Made by a program: the position numbers and the translations under genes. Below are positions 1 to 12,177 of a stretch of 64,000 bases of DNA, piece by piece. The notes under the pieces were generated by a model. The model saw nothing but the letters and a program-made list of their open reading frames with translations, ran no database searches and was not told where the DNA came from. The stretch is from contig CM021319.1 of the NCBI GenBank assembly GCA_010645155.1, positions 3,433,114 through 3,497,113 of the forward strand, written 5' to 3'. Source of the stretch: Tigriopus japonicus. Lineage: Eukaryota > Arthropoda > Copepoda > Harpacticoida > Harpacticidae. Within the stretch, counting starts at the first letter, position 1; every line of letters begins with the position of its first letter.

Positions 1-2406
1 AATATTTCCATTTTAGTTTGACATCTCCCTTTGAAAATACAATCAGATAAAGATACAATAATTGGGAGATTTTTTTGCAAATGATTTGTTAGAAAAAAAC
101 AGATTCTCTATTCAAATTTTCAAAGGCTTCACTAGAAGAAATATTTTAAATCTGCTCAAAACGGCATAGTATTGAAACTAAATACTCTATATTTGATTCA
201 ATATTTTCTGACGTTCAAAGGATAAAGTTTCTTGTTTTTAGTTTCTGGGATTGATGATCAGACAATCCACAAGCAAAAGGCAAAAGTTGAAGTGAAGAAA
301 AGAGATGTCAGAAAGCCTCTACTTGTAATTCTAGGTTAAAAGTGAAGCAAAGAAGACTCGTTTTTTCTCAGTCTTGCAACCATGAGGAAAAAGGCCTTCT
401 GATGAGAGCGAGAATACCAACCAAGCTTCTAAAATTCACTTGAATTTCTGGCATTTGGTCGCCAAGAAGTCCAGGACAAGCAAGCTGAAGAAAGCAGTTT
501 ATTGACCTCCTTCCTTTGTTCCTTGCAAATCAATCCCTGATGCTGAAATGAATGCAAGAAGCTTGGTTGGTATTCTTGCTCTCATCATCTTTCTTCTCTT
601 CATCATTTTATTAAAATTATATTCGTGTAAATATCTTTCAAATTTGGTAGAAAAACTTATTTTGAAGGAAGAAAAAACTTACATTCGTGGTTTTAGGTAA
701 AATAATTTTCAATTTCCAGTCATAAAATAATGCTCAACTCTGGTTCTGTTTTGGTTTTGCTTGAAATCACTAATTAGAACCACCAATACTTTAGCAAATG
801 CATCTGCACACAATGGCATTAAGGTGTTTTACTTTGAACAAACGAATGAATCCAGATAGGTGTCATTTTTGTCTTTCTTCGTAATCGTCCAAGCCTTGTA
901 CGTTAATCAAAAGAGATGTGACTACAGGATGTACTTCTGATACTTCTTGTTCTTGGATCTGGGACACTTGAACTCGAAAGTGACGGCAGGCTGATAATAA
1001 ACGAATTAAAAGTCGTCAAAGGCTTTTGTAGGCTACGCCAAGACTTTGATCCTTGTAATTCTACTCTCTAAGCTTTTTAAGCGCGTATATTCATTTTCAC
1101 CTTTTTTTCAAATGATTAATTTGTTAATCTTTACAATAGGTTCCCGGCATAACACCACTTGTCCTTTATGAACTGATTTGTATCCATTTCACCGGCCAAG
1201 AGGTAATAATGAAATATATTTCATGAGGCCAAAAACATACTAAACTATCTGGAGAAAACGACGAAACGATTTTGAAACAGTTTCTAAGAGCTCTCAACAT
1301 CAAGAAACGTAATTGATTGGCAAAACAACTGTTTTACAGAACGTCCACGTCTCTTGATATTTTCAGCAGCATAATTAAAACAATCTACGTTTCGCAGATT
1401 CTGGTATAGCCGACGACCACACCATTCATACCAGGAATACCCTTCTTGGATTTTAACATTGAGTGCTTTTTAGGCATCTCAAATACCAATTGCAGCCCAT
1501 ATTCATAAACCAGGAACATCAGAGAGGGCTGATAAAAACACTATTTATGGGCACAGTTGTACTTTTCATCTAGTACAACAAAAAAAAGAACGGTCACGTC
1601 ATCGAGAAAAAACAAACTTTCACATTTCGGTTTTAAAATGCTAATACAGGACGAATTTCTAGATGCAACCAAAGAATTTCATGTCACGATATTTCCAACC
1701 TTATTTCACGCCAGATAGAGTACTAGTTTCGAATTAGATAATCGTGAATTTTTTAGGGATAATCCTCCTTGAGTAGGAAAACCCCTCCTCATGAAAGTTA
1801 CGGTTCATTTAGATATGTTGCTCTCCAAATAGGTGTAAAACTCATTCCCACTAGAACAGAGGTCGGAAACAGCTGTAAGGTCAAATTAACAATATTTGAG
1901 GTAGTCACTAGAGCAAGGATAATAAGTAAAAAAGTAAAAAAATATTTTCTTTCTAATTTTTTGCCCTTTTTTCATGAAAAAACTTTTTTTTGCTTTTTTA
2001 GCCACATTTGTATCTCACTGCATTTTTCATGAGAAAAATATGCAACAAGTGCTTCCATATTTTGTTCTTTCGCGCAAATCTGCCGCTTTTGGGGGTTCGG
2101 TGAACGCTCTTTTTGACTCCTCTCCGTTTTTTTTTGCTTTTCAAATCCAAGGATAATAACAAAACTTACATGTTTGACCTCTAAAATCTTTTTCATCTCT
2201 AATTTTATTGGCGTTAAATCAAACCATACAAACATTTTCTATTAGCTTCTGCAAACTTTTCCGACAAACAGAAAATAAATAATTATTTGTGCATGCCATT
2301 GACTCAAAACAAAATCCTATCTCTGTCACAAAGCAAAAGATGGCGTTGTAAGACCAAAAATACTAGAATTGGATGTAACTCCTCCAAGAAATTTACTGTA
2401 GATCCT
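1..2406. other. Gene-poor AT-rich region
   Basis: I see no exon of a recognisable protein here. The open frames (for example 1769-2032 and 1972-2235) are short, low in complexity and resemble no family I know. The only clear structure is the inverted repeat at 401-586, listed separately. Confidence 0.6.
401..586. repeat. Long near-perfect inverted repeat (hairpin)
   Basis: The arm at 401-430 (starts GATGAGAGCGAGAATACC) is the reverse complement of 557-586 with one mismatch in 30 bases. The two arms are separated by a 126-bp spacer. It could be a fold-back element, a MITE remnant or a hairpin-forming transcript. I see no target-site duplication around it. Confidence 0.75.
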
Positions 2407-3052
2407 NNNNNNNNNNNNNNNNNNNNNNNNNNNNNNNNNNNNNNNNNNNNNNNNNNNNNNNNNNNNNNNNNNNNNNNNNNNNNNNNNNNNNNNNNNNNNN
2501 NNNNNNNNNNNNNNNNNNNNNNNNNNNNNNNNNNNNNNNNNNNNNNNNNNNNNNNNNNNNNNNNNNNNNNNNNNNNNNNNNNNNNNNNNNNNNNNNNNNN
2601 NNNNNNNNNNNNNNNNNNNNNNNNNNNNNNNNNNNNNNNNNNNNNNNNNNNNNNNNNNNNNNNNNNNNNNNNNNNNNNNNNNNNNNNNNNNNNNNNNNNN
2701 NNNNNNNNNNNNNNNNNNNNNNNNNNNNNNNNNNNNNNNNNNNNNNNNNNNNNNNNNNNNNNNNNNNNNNNNNNNNNNNNNNNNNNNNNNNNNNNNNNNN
2801 NNNNNNNNNNNNNNNNNNNNNNNNNNNNNNNNNNNNNNNNNNNNNNNNNNNNNNNNNNNNNNNNNNNNNNNNNNNNNNNNNNNNNNNNNNNNNNNNNNNN
2901 NNNNNNNNNNNNNNNNNNNNNNNNNNNNNNNNNNNNNNNNNNNNNNNNNNNNNNNNNNNNNNNNNNNNNNNNNNNNNNNNNNNNNNNNNNNNNNNNNNNN
3001 NNNNNNNNNNNNNNNNNNNNNNNNNNNNNNNNNNNNNNNNNNNNNNNNNNNN
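2407..3052. other. Assembly gap (646 N)
   Basis: There is an uninterrupted run of N. The sequence on both sides is non-coding as far as I can see, so apparent reading frames crossing it are meaningless. Confidence 0.99.
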
Positions 3053-4199
3053 AAAAATGATGGAACGGACCGGATGCGGCGGAATAATCCAGATGGAAGA
3101 GATGGTATCCAAGGTGTAAATGATGGAGTACCAAGAGAAGAGTGCAGGAATTCTTCTACGACCGCGCCATGTTAGGTAATCATGTGCGGAGCCGTATGAT
3201 TCGCAAGAAGATTTATTCAAGACTGGTCAATGGAAAGGAATCGAATGATGTGGAAGTAGGAGAAGGAAACCGGTTAGGGAGAAATAATGAGAGAGAATAG
3301 GATAGATGGCAGAGTCATAGATAACGCATGGAGTACAAGATCTATCAATAACAAAAATCTATGCAATCGTCTTGTGACAATGTATAATTAAATTAATTTA
3401 GAGACAGTCCTTTAAGATGGGAATGTAGTCTGTCAATAAGGGTTGACTTTGATAAAAATACAATTATGAAAACTTTTCCATCATTAAAATGTATGGTACT
3501 CATTGCAACACATTGAAGGGCTACCTGGTTGCAGATTTCCATTGATTTTGTAATGTAGACGTACTTGAATAATGATATAAGTTTAGATCTGTCAACTTTT
3601 TTAAAACTTTTAATACCTTTTTTTCTTTAAAAAAAAATTTTTCCTTGTATTTTCAACTTTTTTTCCTTGATCTAGTAATCACAATACTTAAGATTTTTTT
3701 TCCAAAGAGAAGAAATAAGTGGTCGGACTTTTTGGGCTTTCCTAAGAGCTCCTGGGACCATCCTGCCCTGAAAGGAATACAATTCAACAGAGAGCATGAA
3801 ACCCTGTTCTCTGAAAATTCACAATTTTATCTATTTTTTTTTTTTGATTCAACAAAGGTGAAAATTCTACAAAGGTGAACGATGAACTGTCGATCATTAA
3901 GTGTTCGCAATGTTTTGAACATGCATCTGAAGGCCTGCATTATCTGCATTTTGAGCATACTCGTATTTCTTGTCATTTTTTGTTCACAATTATGTGCAAG
4001 TTTCCAATAATTTGTTTTCCTTTTCCTTTTCGCCCTCTCAATCTTTTATGGCATCAGTCATTTTCTTCACAAAATTCACAATAATTTTTTAAAGAGGTTT
4101 CAATTTTCTACCCAACTTTTCTGAAATATTGTTAGCTTTGATTGAATGAATCGTTCTGAAGGTAGTAACAAAATAGACTAAAACTAGAGCGCGTTAGAC
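3053..4199. other. Gene-poor region after the gap
   Basis: This is AT-rich sequence with poly-T tracts near 3600-3660 and 3830-3845. No coding exon, RNA gene or recognisable mobile element was found. Confidence 0.5.
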
Positions 4200-4414
4200 C
4201 AAGGGTCGGCAACCATTTTGGAGTTTTGGCCCACCAAATTTGACTTGTTTGCTCAAGGGCCTACAAAACAGAATTTAGTGGATTTAAGGGCCCACAATTG
4301 GACAATCACAGAGCTGTGGGCCTACTATTTTGAAAATTTCCCATGACTCCTCGGCCCACCAAAAATCACACCAAGCCCACATGGGGGCCCCCGCTCACCG
4401 TTTGCAGACCCTTG
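4200..4414. mobile_element. hAT-type MITE, copy 1
   Basis: This 215-bp non-coding unit starts CAAGGGTCGGCAACC and ends with an inverted relative of the same motif (...CAGACCCTTG). The flanking octamers cgttagac (4192-4199) and ctctagac (4415-4422) match at six of eight positions, as expected for a decayed 8-bp hAT target duplication. The interior is rich in short GGCCCAC-type words. Relatives lie at 15918-16119 and 33413-33645. Confidence 0.65.
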
Positions 4415-4534
4415 CTCTAGACTAAACAATGATTGCTTGTTCGGTAGACAAACGGTCTATTTATTTCACCAAACAGGAATGTTCGCAATCAAAAGCCACC
4501 GAAGCATACAATAAATGAATCGGCAGTACAACAT

Positions 4535-4556
4535 AATTATTATTATTATTATTATT
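4535..4556. repeat. (ATT)n microsatellite
   Basis: A run of about seven ATT trinucleotides. It lies about 630 bp beyond the coronin-7 stop codon, so it is probably intergenic. Confidence 0.9.
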
Positions 4557-5186
4557 CAGTGAGCATTAAAACCTCGGTAAAAAATATCATTCGTTATGAC
4601 TTGACAGTAATCGAAGCATAATGATGGAAGCGGAATCTTGTAATCTATTTCTATGAATTATGGCTTTGGCAAAAAAGTTTCTTACACCCAAATTCTGAAA
4701 TGTTAAAGGTGTTAAAGGTGGTGAAATTGAGGATGCAGAGCGTATGAAAAAAATAATGATATAAAAATATGAACAGTACAAAATTAGTCACTGAGACGAG
4801 GTCTAGCGGTTGGGACTTCCAAGTGATGACTTGTTACAAAAATGACGCAATTTTGATTTAACATTAAAAAGAAGAAGAGGAGGAATTCATTTGAAGGTAT
4901 TTTGATTAGAGGATACATTATGTAGAAATCTTTGGTGCCTTTGTTCATGGTTATGGGGGATGATTTCATTCACAGGTCATGTTTGTACCAGTCTTGTTGA
5001 ATTCTAATTGCAGAGGGGTTCATTCTTTTGGTGTGCTTGTGTTTCTTGTGGGTTGATTAGGTGGTTCGTTGGCGTAAGAGCAAACAGACAAAGACTAGAC
5101 GAGGGTTTTTCTTCTTGTAAGATGCAAGTTTAAAAAAGCGATTCTAAATCTGTACGCCGGAGACTAGTGAATCGTTCAGGTTTGAC
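4557..5186. other. 3' flank of coronin-7
   Basis: This is the downstream side of the minus-strand coronin-7 gene and probably holds its 3' UTR. I found no convincing AATAAA close to the stop codon, and no other gene. Confidence 0.45.
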
Positions 5187-8100
5187 TTAGTCATCGTCCT
5201 CTTCTTCCTAAAAAGCGATAAAAAATTAGAGTTAAAACCAAGTGGTTATATAATAACCCAGCAATAGGTTCAAAACCGTACCCAGTCCTTCTCATCGGCA
5301 CCTTCCATATCGTCTTGTTCCAATTTCAAGTCCATATCTCCCATCATGGTGCTGACACTGTTTTCGATGTCCTGCTCCTTCTGCTTGCTCATTTCGCGAG
5401 AAAATGAGTTCATATGATTGCTCACCGAAATATCCGGTGTGACTTTGGAGTTTCTTTGTTGAGGAACAGAAGTTCGTTTGACGGTTGTGGCTGATCCAGA
5501 GCCTTCAGAAAGGTTACGCATGTCTTCAGGTTTTAAGGAAACACGAGCACAAGATCTGGAATCAACAACATCAATCATAGACTTTACCAAGACACTTTTT
5601 GAAAACAAATCAATCCATTTGAACTTTCATTTACTGTCTGCTTTTAAATCTACGAATAAATATTAAATAAATATTTGTGGTGTCAAGGAGATTTCTTGGG
5701 CGGTCTTCCAAGAATTTTACTTACTTGTTGCTTCCTTCAAGCCATTCCTGTGCACTTATCGTGGGCTCCCAAGTCACTCTTGTTTCCGGGAACAAATCGT
5801 CTTGGAAGAAAGCCGTTTTCACTCGCGGAACCGTGAACGAAATAGGCTCGATCGTGGAACTTGTGAGTCTGTAGGCTCGAGCAAATTCCACATCCTTCAC
5901 ATTGCAGACGTTCTTAGGCAGGAAAGCGAAACCTTGGTGCAAACCAGCGGGTTTGTAAGGTGACAGTGGGAACAAATGTGGAGCGTCCGTGGCAACCTCG
6001 AAAGTGGTCACAGAGCTCTCTCCCTAACAATTGACCAAAGTAAAACAAGGTCATGTTTGGCAATTCTAAGCTTTAAGGCAAATTGAATCTCAAAAGTCGT
6101 GCTGTACCTTGCCAGTCAGGAAGAGAGTGTTGGAGTCATGGTCGTAATAGGGGACTAAGATTGCGGGGCTCACATCCAGAGTCACCGAGTTGACCAACTT
6201 TAGGTCTTGAGTGCGGTACATCATCACTTGGCGCTCAGATTGACGACTGAAGCCCGTGACGATGAGGTATTCGCCATCCAAGACCCAAACGACTCGAGCT
6301 CCTTTCTTTGGGATGATTTCACCCCCTTCCAAGATCGGTAAGGATCCCTTCCGAGGATCGAACAGGCGAATTTTTCCATCACGACACACTGTGGCCAAAA
6401 AACGGCCACACACGCTGAATTCCACACTATACAACTGGTCCTCGTGACCCTTCAAGGAAAGATCAATTTTTTGTTCTTAGAATCTTAGGTGTCTTTTGAT
6501 CTTGAGAATACAAATATTTTCATCCTCACCTCTAGTTCAATTTGGGGCTCATCTGTGTTATTCAAATCCCAAATTTTCACGGTTCGGTCGAAGGCGGCTG
6601 TCACAATGACATCTTTGGCCAAAGGGTGAAACTTTATGATTTGGATCTTGTCCGCATGAGCTGGGAAAACAGCATCAGGCTTGTTCACTTGGTGCGTGAT
6701 TCCACCTTTTCAACGAAAAGAGATTTTGTTGATCAATATAATTTTCTAATTTCCTTGTGGTAAAATATGCACCTGTAGGAATGTTCCAAACTCGAACGTG
6801 ACCGTCATCGCAAGCCGTAACTAGGCGATTGGTATCAAACGGGTCGAAAGCAAAATCCATGACTGTTGTTCCATTTATCAGAACTGGAGTGACGCCATCG
6901 GCAATACGACCAGGTTTGCGGGTCTCAAATAAAGCGATCTTTCCTCCAGGACCAGTCAAGGGTACAGCAATTCGATCGGCGTTGGCTGAAAATCACAAAA
7001 GAATTTGTTTACAATTGGTAAGCTTTTGGGATCAGAAGCGTAAAAGTGTTACCATGAACGAAATTGCACTCAGCGGGAACAGTTCCACCAATGTTTTTCA
7101 AGTTTTCGAATTTCCCTTTAATGATCACATCTCCTTTCAGATGTTTGAACTTTGATACACGGCCAAACACTTTGCTCGTGGGGCGTTTCTTCTCGGGCTT
7201 TTTGTCATTCTCCATAGTCGATTTACGATCATTGGCAAGGAAAATGTTCTTAGATCTCAATTCCACCACATGATCGTCTTCATCGGATTGTTTTGCTACT
7301 TCTTTTTCGGGAATCTTTCCCAACTTGTTTTCCTTGTTTTCTTCATCACTCGGAGTTCTCTCACGGATTGACGGAGGACGGGAACCAACACTTCCATTCG
7401 TTGTTGTTGTTGTTGATGTCGTTGTTGTTTCTTGACTCTTTTGAGTATTTTGTTCAAGCATCTGCAAGATTCGATGTGGGACGACTATCACTATTTCAAT
7501 CCGTTATCAAGGCTCTTAAGACAAAAAACTATTGCAAACAAAAATATCATCACGTACCCTTTTGCGATCTCGAATGCTTGGCTGCCTTCTCAACATGGCC
7601 AGACCTTCATCTGGCTCAGCCTTTGATTCTTGAGCAACGGTGGTTGGCTGGGAATGGCCAACAATGGTTGGCTCTTCATTCATGACATTACCTGTAGACA
7701 AGCGAGGACTAGGACGTGGTTTTGGACTTTCATTAAGCTGAAGGACAAACAACCGAGCTCTGGCAAGTCAAGAAACCTTATTCATCTTCAGACACTAAAC
7801 TACTTCTCACCTTGTTATTGGCTTGTGGGGGAATAATGTTGAGCTTCGATCCATTCTCAGAAATATTAGAATTAGAGCGAGACACAGCTCGTGGCTTTGG
7901 GTTAGGTTTCTTGAACTAAGATTTGATAAAAAGAGCACACATACAAGGTTATCGAAAGCTTACAACACACATGACAAACACATTTGGTTCTTTTCCAAAG
8001 ACTCTTGACGAAGATTTACCTCGTTTTCCGGATTGTTGACTTCATTTTTGGTCCCATTGCTTTCTTGGCCATTTTTACAAGTTCCATTTGAATGAGAACC

Positions 8101-9748
8101 ATTTTGAGTGAGGGTTGAAGTATCCTTTGACCTTGGACGATCCTTAAGAGCTTCTTCTTGGAATATCACCAACTTGTCCTTGGGCCTTTTCTTTGGGTCA
8201 AGATTTATAGTTGGAGTCAAGTGATTCTGTCCCTGAAGCCAATTCTCTGGTCCCATGGCAGACTCCAAACCAAAGGTTTCGGGATAAATATCGGCATGGT
8301 ATTCTCGATATGACTGAAACATTGACAAATATGTTCCTCATAAAGGGACACAAGATCAGAGAGACAACCACTTACCTTTCTTGGGACCTGCCAGGTTACA
8401 GGAACAATGGACGAATCGCAAAGTTGTAAGACACGGTTCACTTCTCCTTGCATCACGTCCATAGCTCTTTTGGGAACGAGACACGCACCTTTAGTCTGAT
8501 CACCACTGTATTTTAGGCCTTCAAGAATGTACGGATCGTTCTCGGAAATTTCAATGAATTGGATATTTCGATCCCCCTTTCCACAAAGGAAGCACATGTT
8601 GGTATCCGGATCGAATAAGGGAACCAAAATTCTGTAGCAGAAAAAAAGTTCAAAATAAATCTGAAAGGCGTTGCAACAAAACTGGTCCTTTTTTTACCCA
8701 GAAGACATGTCCAAAGTCAAATTCTTTTGGGGAACACTCAAATTTCTCAAGTCTCGGATGTTAATTTCACGCAAACGGTCCTGAAATCGGAGTTAACGTG
8801 GTTTGGGGGATATCAATCCAACAATGCACACAATAACATGAAAACGTCAAGATCGAATCCATCAATTTTCCATGATTACTTACCCCACTGAATCCAGTGG
8901 TCATGACCCGATCAGAATTTCCAACCCAAACAACTTTGGAGTCCTTCATGCCTTCGTGAGACGGGCATTGGTTCACTTTCGATCCCGACCTTGCATCAAA
9001 TATGCGCAACTGGAGGTCTTTGCTTTGAGAAGCAAACAAATTTCCGGATTGTTTCCAAGCCATGCTCTGTACTTCATCGTCATGATCCTGAATATACCCA
9101 AACAAGAATTGTTTTATCACGAGCCAGGGTCAAGATTCAAGAACATCAAGTGGATCTTTCCTACTCACCTGGGCATTGAAGATTTCCTTTCCCTCAATGA
9201 TGTCCCAAACAGAGATGGTGTTGAATGACGAAGTTGCCAAGATTGCATCTACATTCGGGTTAAAATTCACTGTTTCAATGCGTCTCGGCTGTTCAGGCAA
9301 AACGAGTTCCGGATCACAAAGACCATTTATGGGCATGCCAGATGAAGGAATTCGCCAAAGTTTGATCTGTGAAAAAGGCCACGGGCCATACTGAGAAAAC
9401 ACTGAGCTGATTGTGAATTACTCTTGCTTTACTTACTGTTGAATCTTGAGAACCAGTTGCCAAAAGGCCGTCATCAAAGGGTGAGAACTTGAAGTCCGTC
9501 ACCATTTCACTATGGGCATAAATCAACGGGACATTGGCCTTACTTTGACGACCTTTGGCATCAATTGGCAACACGGCTACATTGGAACCCTGAATATCCC
9601 AATTGAAGGCCATATAGGCCGCACTAGCAGCAATAAAATTGCCATGAGATCTGTAGCATCCAATGGAAAGGTCACGAATGGTGTTCTCAAACTTTGGCAC
9701 GATCGGAGCCGCATTTTTGTACTTAGAGGCTTTGAAACGCCAAGCCAT
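5187..9748 (-). CDS. Coro7: Coronin-7 / POD1 (tandem coronin)
   Basis: Actin-regulating coronin with two WD40 beta-propeller units in one chain. Exons, 5' to 3': 9748-9437, 9366-9169, 9087-8884, 8780-8698, 8631-8376, 8313-8020, 7915-7811, 7737-7558, 7461-7053, 6985-6773, 6705-6530, 6449-6108, 6023-5725, 5555-5282, 5207-5187. All junctions are GT-AG and in frame, giving 1121 aa. The N-terminus (MAWRFKASKYKNAAP) is the coronin signature. Propeller 1 covers about residues 1-400. A low-complexity Ser/Thr/Asn/Lys linker follows, and propeller 2 (TVKIWDLN, KIRLFDPRKG) covers about 640-1030. The chain ends DWEEEDDD, encoded by a 21-nt last exon, like the acidic Arp2/3-type tail of this family. It lies 311 bp downstream of DCAF5 on the same strand. 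Human CORO7 is about 925 aa; the longer linker accounts for the extra length. The family is near certain; the small linker exons (7 and 8) are the least sure. Confidence 0.93.
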
Positions 9749-10059
9749 GATAGCACAATTTCACAATCTCTGAAAATGGGCAAATGCAGCCTTATTCCAT
9801 AACATCCCTTAGACAGTTCGTATCTTCATCAACTGCAAGAAAACTCTTGCATTGCTCTAAAGCATAAGGATTAACTCTTCAATCTATAAGGACAAATATA
9901 ATTTCTAGGTAAAGTGCAAAGTTCAGCTGTCAACGAAATAACAAATCAAGACGTCTAATTCAGAGGGCTGGTGTATTATACTCATACAAACTTTTTCTTT
10001 AAGACAATCACATCAATATCGACCAGACGACTTTGGTGAAAGATTGGAATAAAAACAAT

Positions 10060-12177
10060 TCACTCGCTTCTTCTGCAATGATTTCGGTATCCACGGTCAC
10101 GAGCCTTGCCTTTGGATGTGGACTTGAACTTAATGGCATTGGTCTCAACCACAGCTGGGCTATCTCGAGATGCTGTGGAAGTGTGTGCCCCAAATTGAGT
10201 TGCGGTGCTGGCTGACGGAGTTGGAGAAGTGACTGGATCATCACCAGATGCTTGAGGAGCCAGCATGATCGCGTCTTCGGTGGCTTGATCAGGAGGGGTG
10301 TTGTTATCACAGACATCCGTTTGTTGCAAAGCGAGAAGAATCTCTTCGCGAACTTTGTCTTTGTTTGATGAAGGTGCAGGGGGACTCACCTTCAAGGCCT
10401 CGGGGACAAGCGAGGCTGCTACAGCCGCTAGGCTAGAACTCGATGTGGTCATTGACGAGGATGCTAAAAGGGAACTCGTGCTGGATTTCCCACTCCCAAC
10501 CGAGCTAGAACAGAGATGAGGAGAGTCGACGGAGTCTTTCAAATGGAAATCGTCGTCACTACTCGTGTCCTCAGTTGAGGAAGTGGTCGCTATCACAGAA
10601 CGAGCATTGCTTAAGCTCTTGGCAATGTGCTCGGGGTCAACTTTACGGTATTTTTTCGGACGATAGTACCGCATGGTTTGCTTGCGGCGCAAGGCAATAA
10701 GTCTCTTAATCGTGGGACGGGTATTTTTCTCTTCGCTTTCCGATGCATTTGAATGTGGTGAAGAATTTGCCGATCCCGATCGACTTTGTACGGCAGAATC
10801 CGAATCGGTGGGATCCTCTTCGAGCTCTTCTTCAAAATCAGAATCCGTGCCAGAATTCTTGGCACTATCAGTTAGAGAATCTTCATCGGAGGACGTCAGA
10901 CCTTCCACGTCCCTCTGAACAAGCGAGTCAAAAAATGCAATCATCCTCTTGTTTTCTTGAATGGATTCTCCAGAGTAGTCGTGGGTCATATCGGACCCTC
11001 CCTGAACCACAAGCTCGATGTATTCTTGCCTGGAGTAAAGTCGCCTGTTTTTCGGAAAAGTCGAGGATTGGCTGATTCCTGCATCTTCATCGGAACAGAA
11101 TGGCAAGGTACCCCACATTTTGACCACCTTCTCAACTCCGGCAGAAGCAATGATACCTAGCTCCTTGTTGAATCTGACTTGATTGACAATTGATCGGTGT
11201 CCACGAAGGACTAAATGAGCTCGGTCGACCCAAGTTTCGTCTCGAGTGGGCAGCTTCCAAAGGTATAAATTGAAGTCATCCGATCCGGACATTACATATT
11301 CATCGTCGAGTCCGGCGAAAGAGCAACTCTTCATAGTACAGCTATTGTAATATCCCGGATGATCAAATTCGGCAACAATTTCCGGCGACTCAATGTTAAA
11401 TACTACTGGGGGTAATCGTCGCCGAAGTCCAAGCAAGCGTCTTCCTGCTCCATCGAAGCAAACGGACATGGCAGTTTGAGAACGGTTGGGAGGGTTCCCG
11501 TACTCCAGGACGCATTTACCCGGTTTTCGAACGTCCCATAAACCTAGGCCATATTTTTGGTTAGCCGTCGCAATCAATCTGGGGTCTTGAGGGTTGAAGA
11601 CAGCCGAATGGAAGCTGAAGGCATATCCAGCTATTTGAAGGGGGTCTTCACTAGCGGGTTGTCTTAAATCAAAGAGTTGAACTCGTCCATCCGAGCATGC
11701 CGTGACAAAGAGGTTTTCGTTTTGTGGGTTCACATCCACACCATACACCGGCTCGTCGTGCATAAACAAATCGAGGGACTTCTTCGTCTCGATATCATGG
11801 ACGAGGACCATTTCATCATTGCCCCCTGAGAAAATCTTAGTCGAATCTTGATTGAAGCTTAGGCAAAATACGTTCGAGTTGTGAGCATCGTCCATAGGAT
11901 TGTGTGGAACTTGCTTGGTCCCATCCAAACAATCGTTAATGTTCCACAAGAGCACACGCCGGTCGTCGCCCCCAGAGGCCAGAAGATGGCCGGGTTTGGA
12001 GAATTCAAGGGCATTGACACACCCAAAATGTCCCAAGAGATCGTGTCTGAACAACGATGAGGTATTATCCAGCCTCTTTTGCAGGTATGAACGATCAGTC
12101 ATGGAGCTGGGACCTCGATACTCTCGAGCACCGAGACGTTGGACCAAATTCAATGGCAGCCGACTACTTGCAGCCAT
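10060..12177 (-). CDS. DCAF5: DDB1- and CUL4-associated factor 5 (DCAF5/WDR22)
   Basis: Substrate receptor of the CUL4-DDB1 ubiquitin ligase. It is encoded by one exon of 705 aa from the ATG at 12177. The open frame runs further upstream only through a GTG, so I chose the ATG. Residues 46-60 (DLLGHFGCVNALEFS) and the following GGDDRRVLLWNI match DCAF5 closely. WD repeats occupy roughly residues 45-400, with DxR-box motifs such as VQLFDLRQP and LGLWDVRKPG that in this family contact DDB1. The rest is a Ser/Asp/Glu-rich, probably disordered tail with acidic stretches around residues 440-490 and Ser-rich runs near 580-600. The stop (TGA at 10062-10060) lies 311 bp before the coronin-7 start on the same strand. 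Nothing looks broken. A further 3' exon cannot be excluded, because the C-terminal end is poorly conserved. Confidence 0.92.
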   Translation of the reverse strand: MAASSRLPLNLVQRLGAREYRGPSSMTDRSYLQKRLDNTSSLFRHDLLGHFGCVNALEFSKPGHLLASGGDDRRVLLWNINDCLDGTKQVPHNPMDDAHNSNVFCLSFNQDSTKIFSGGNDEMVLVHDIETKKSLDLFMHDEPVYGVDVNPQNENLFVTACSDGRVQLFDLRQPASEDPLQIAGYAFSFHSAVFNPQDPRLIATANQKYGLGLWDVRKPGKCVLEYGNPPNRSQTAMSVCFDGAGRRLLGLRRRLPPVVFNIESPEIVAEFDHPGYYNSCTMKSCSFAGLDDEYVMSGSDDFNLYLWKLPTRDETWVDRAHLVLRGHRSIVNQVRFNKELGIIASAGVEKVVKMWGTLPFCSDEDAGISQSSTFPKNRRLYSRQEYIELVVQGGSDMTHDYSGESIQENKRMIAFFDSLVQRDVEGLTSSDEDSLTDSAKNSGTDSDFEEELEEDPTDSDSAVQSRSGSANSSPHSNASESEEKNTRPTIKRLIALRRKQTMRYYRPKKYRKVDPEHIAKSLSNARSVIATTSSTEDTSSDDDFHLKDSVDSPHLCSSSVGSGKSSTSSLLASSSMTTSSSSLAAVAASLVPEALKVSPPAPSSNKDKVREEILLALQQTDVCDNNTPPDQATEDAIMLAPQASGDDPVTSPTPSASTATQFGAHTSTASRDSPAVVETNAIKFKSTSKGKARDRGYRNHCRRSE

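Noticed and set aside
2287..3220. Long open frames on both strands (about 257-276 codons)
   Set aside because: They consist almost wholly of the N gap translated as unknown residues. The few real codons at their ends show no family likeness.
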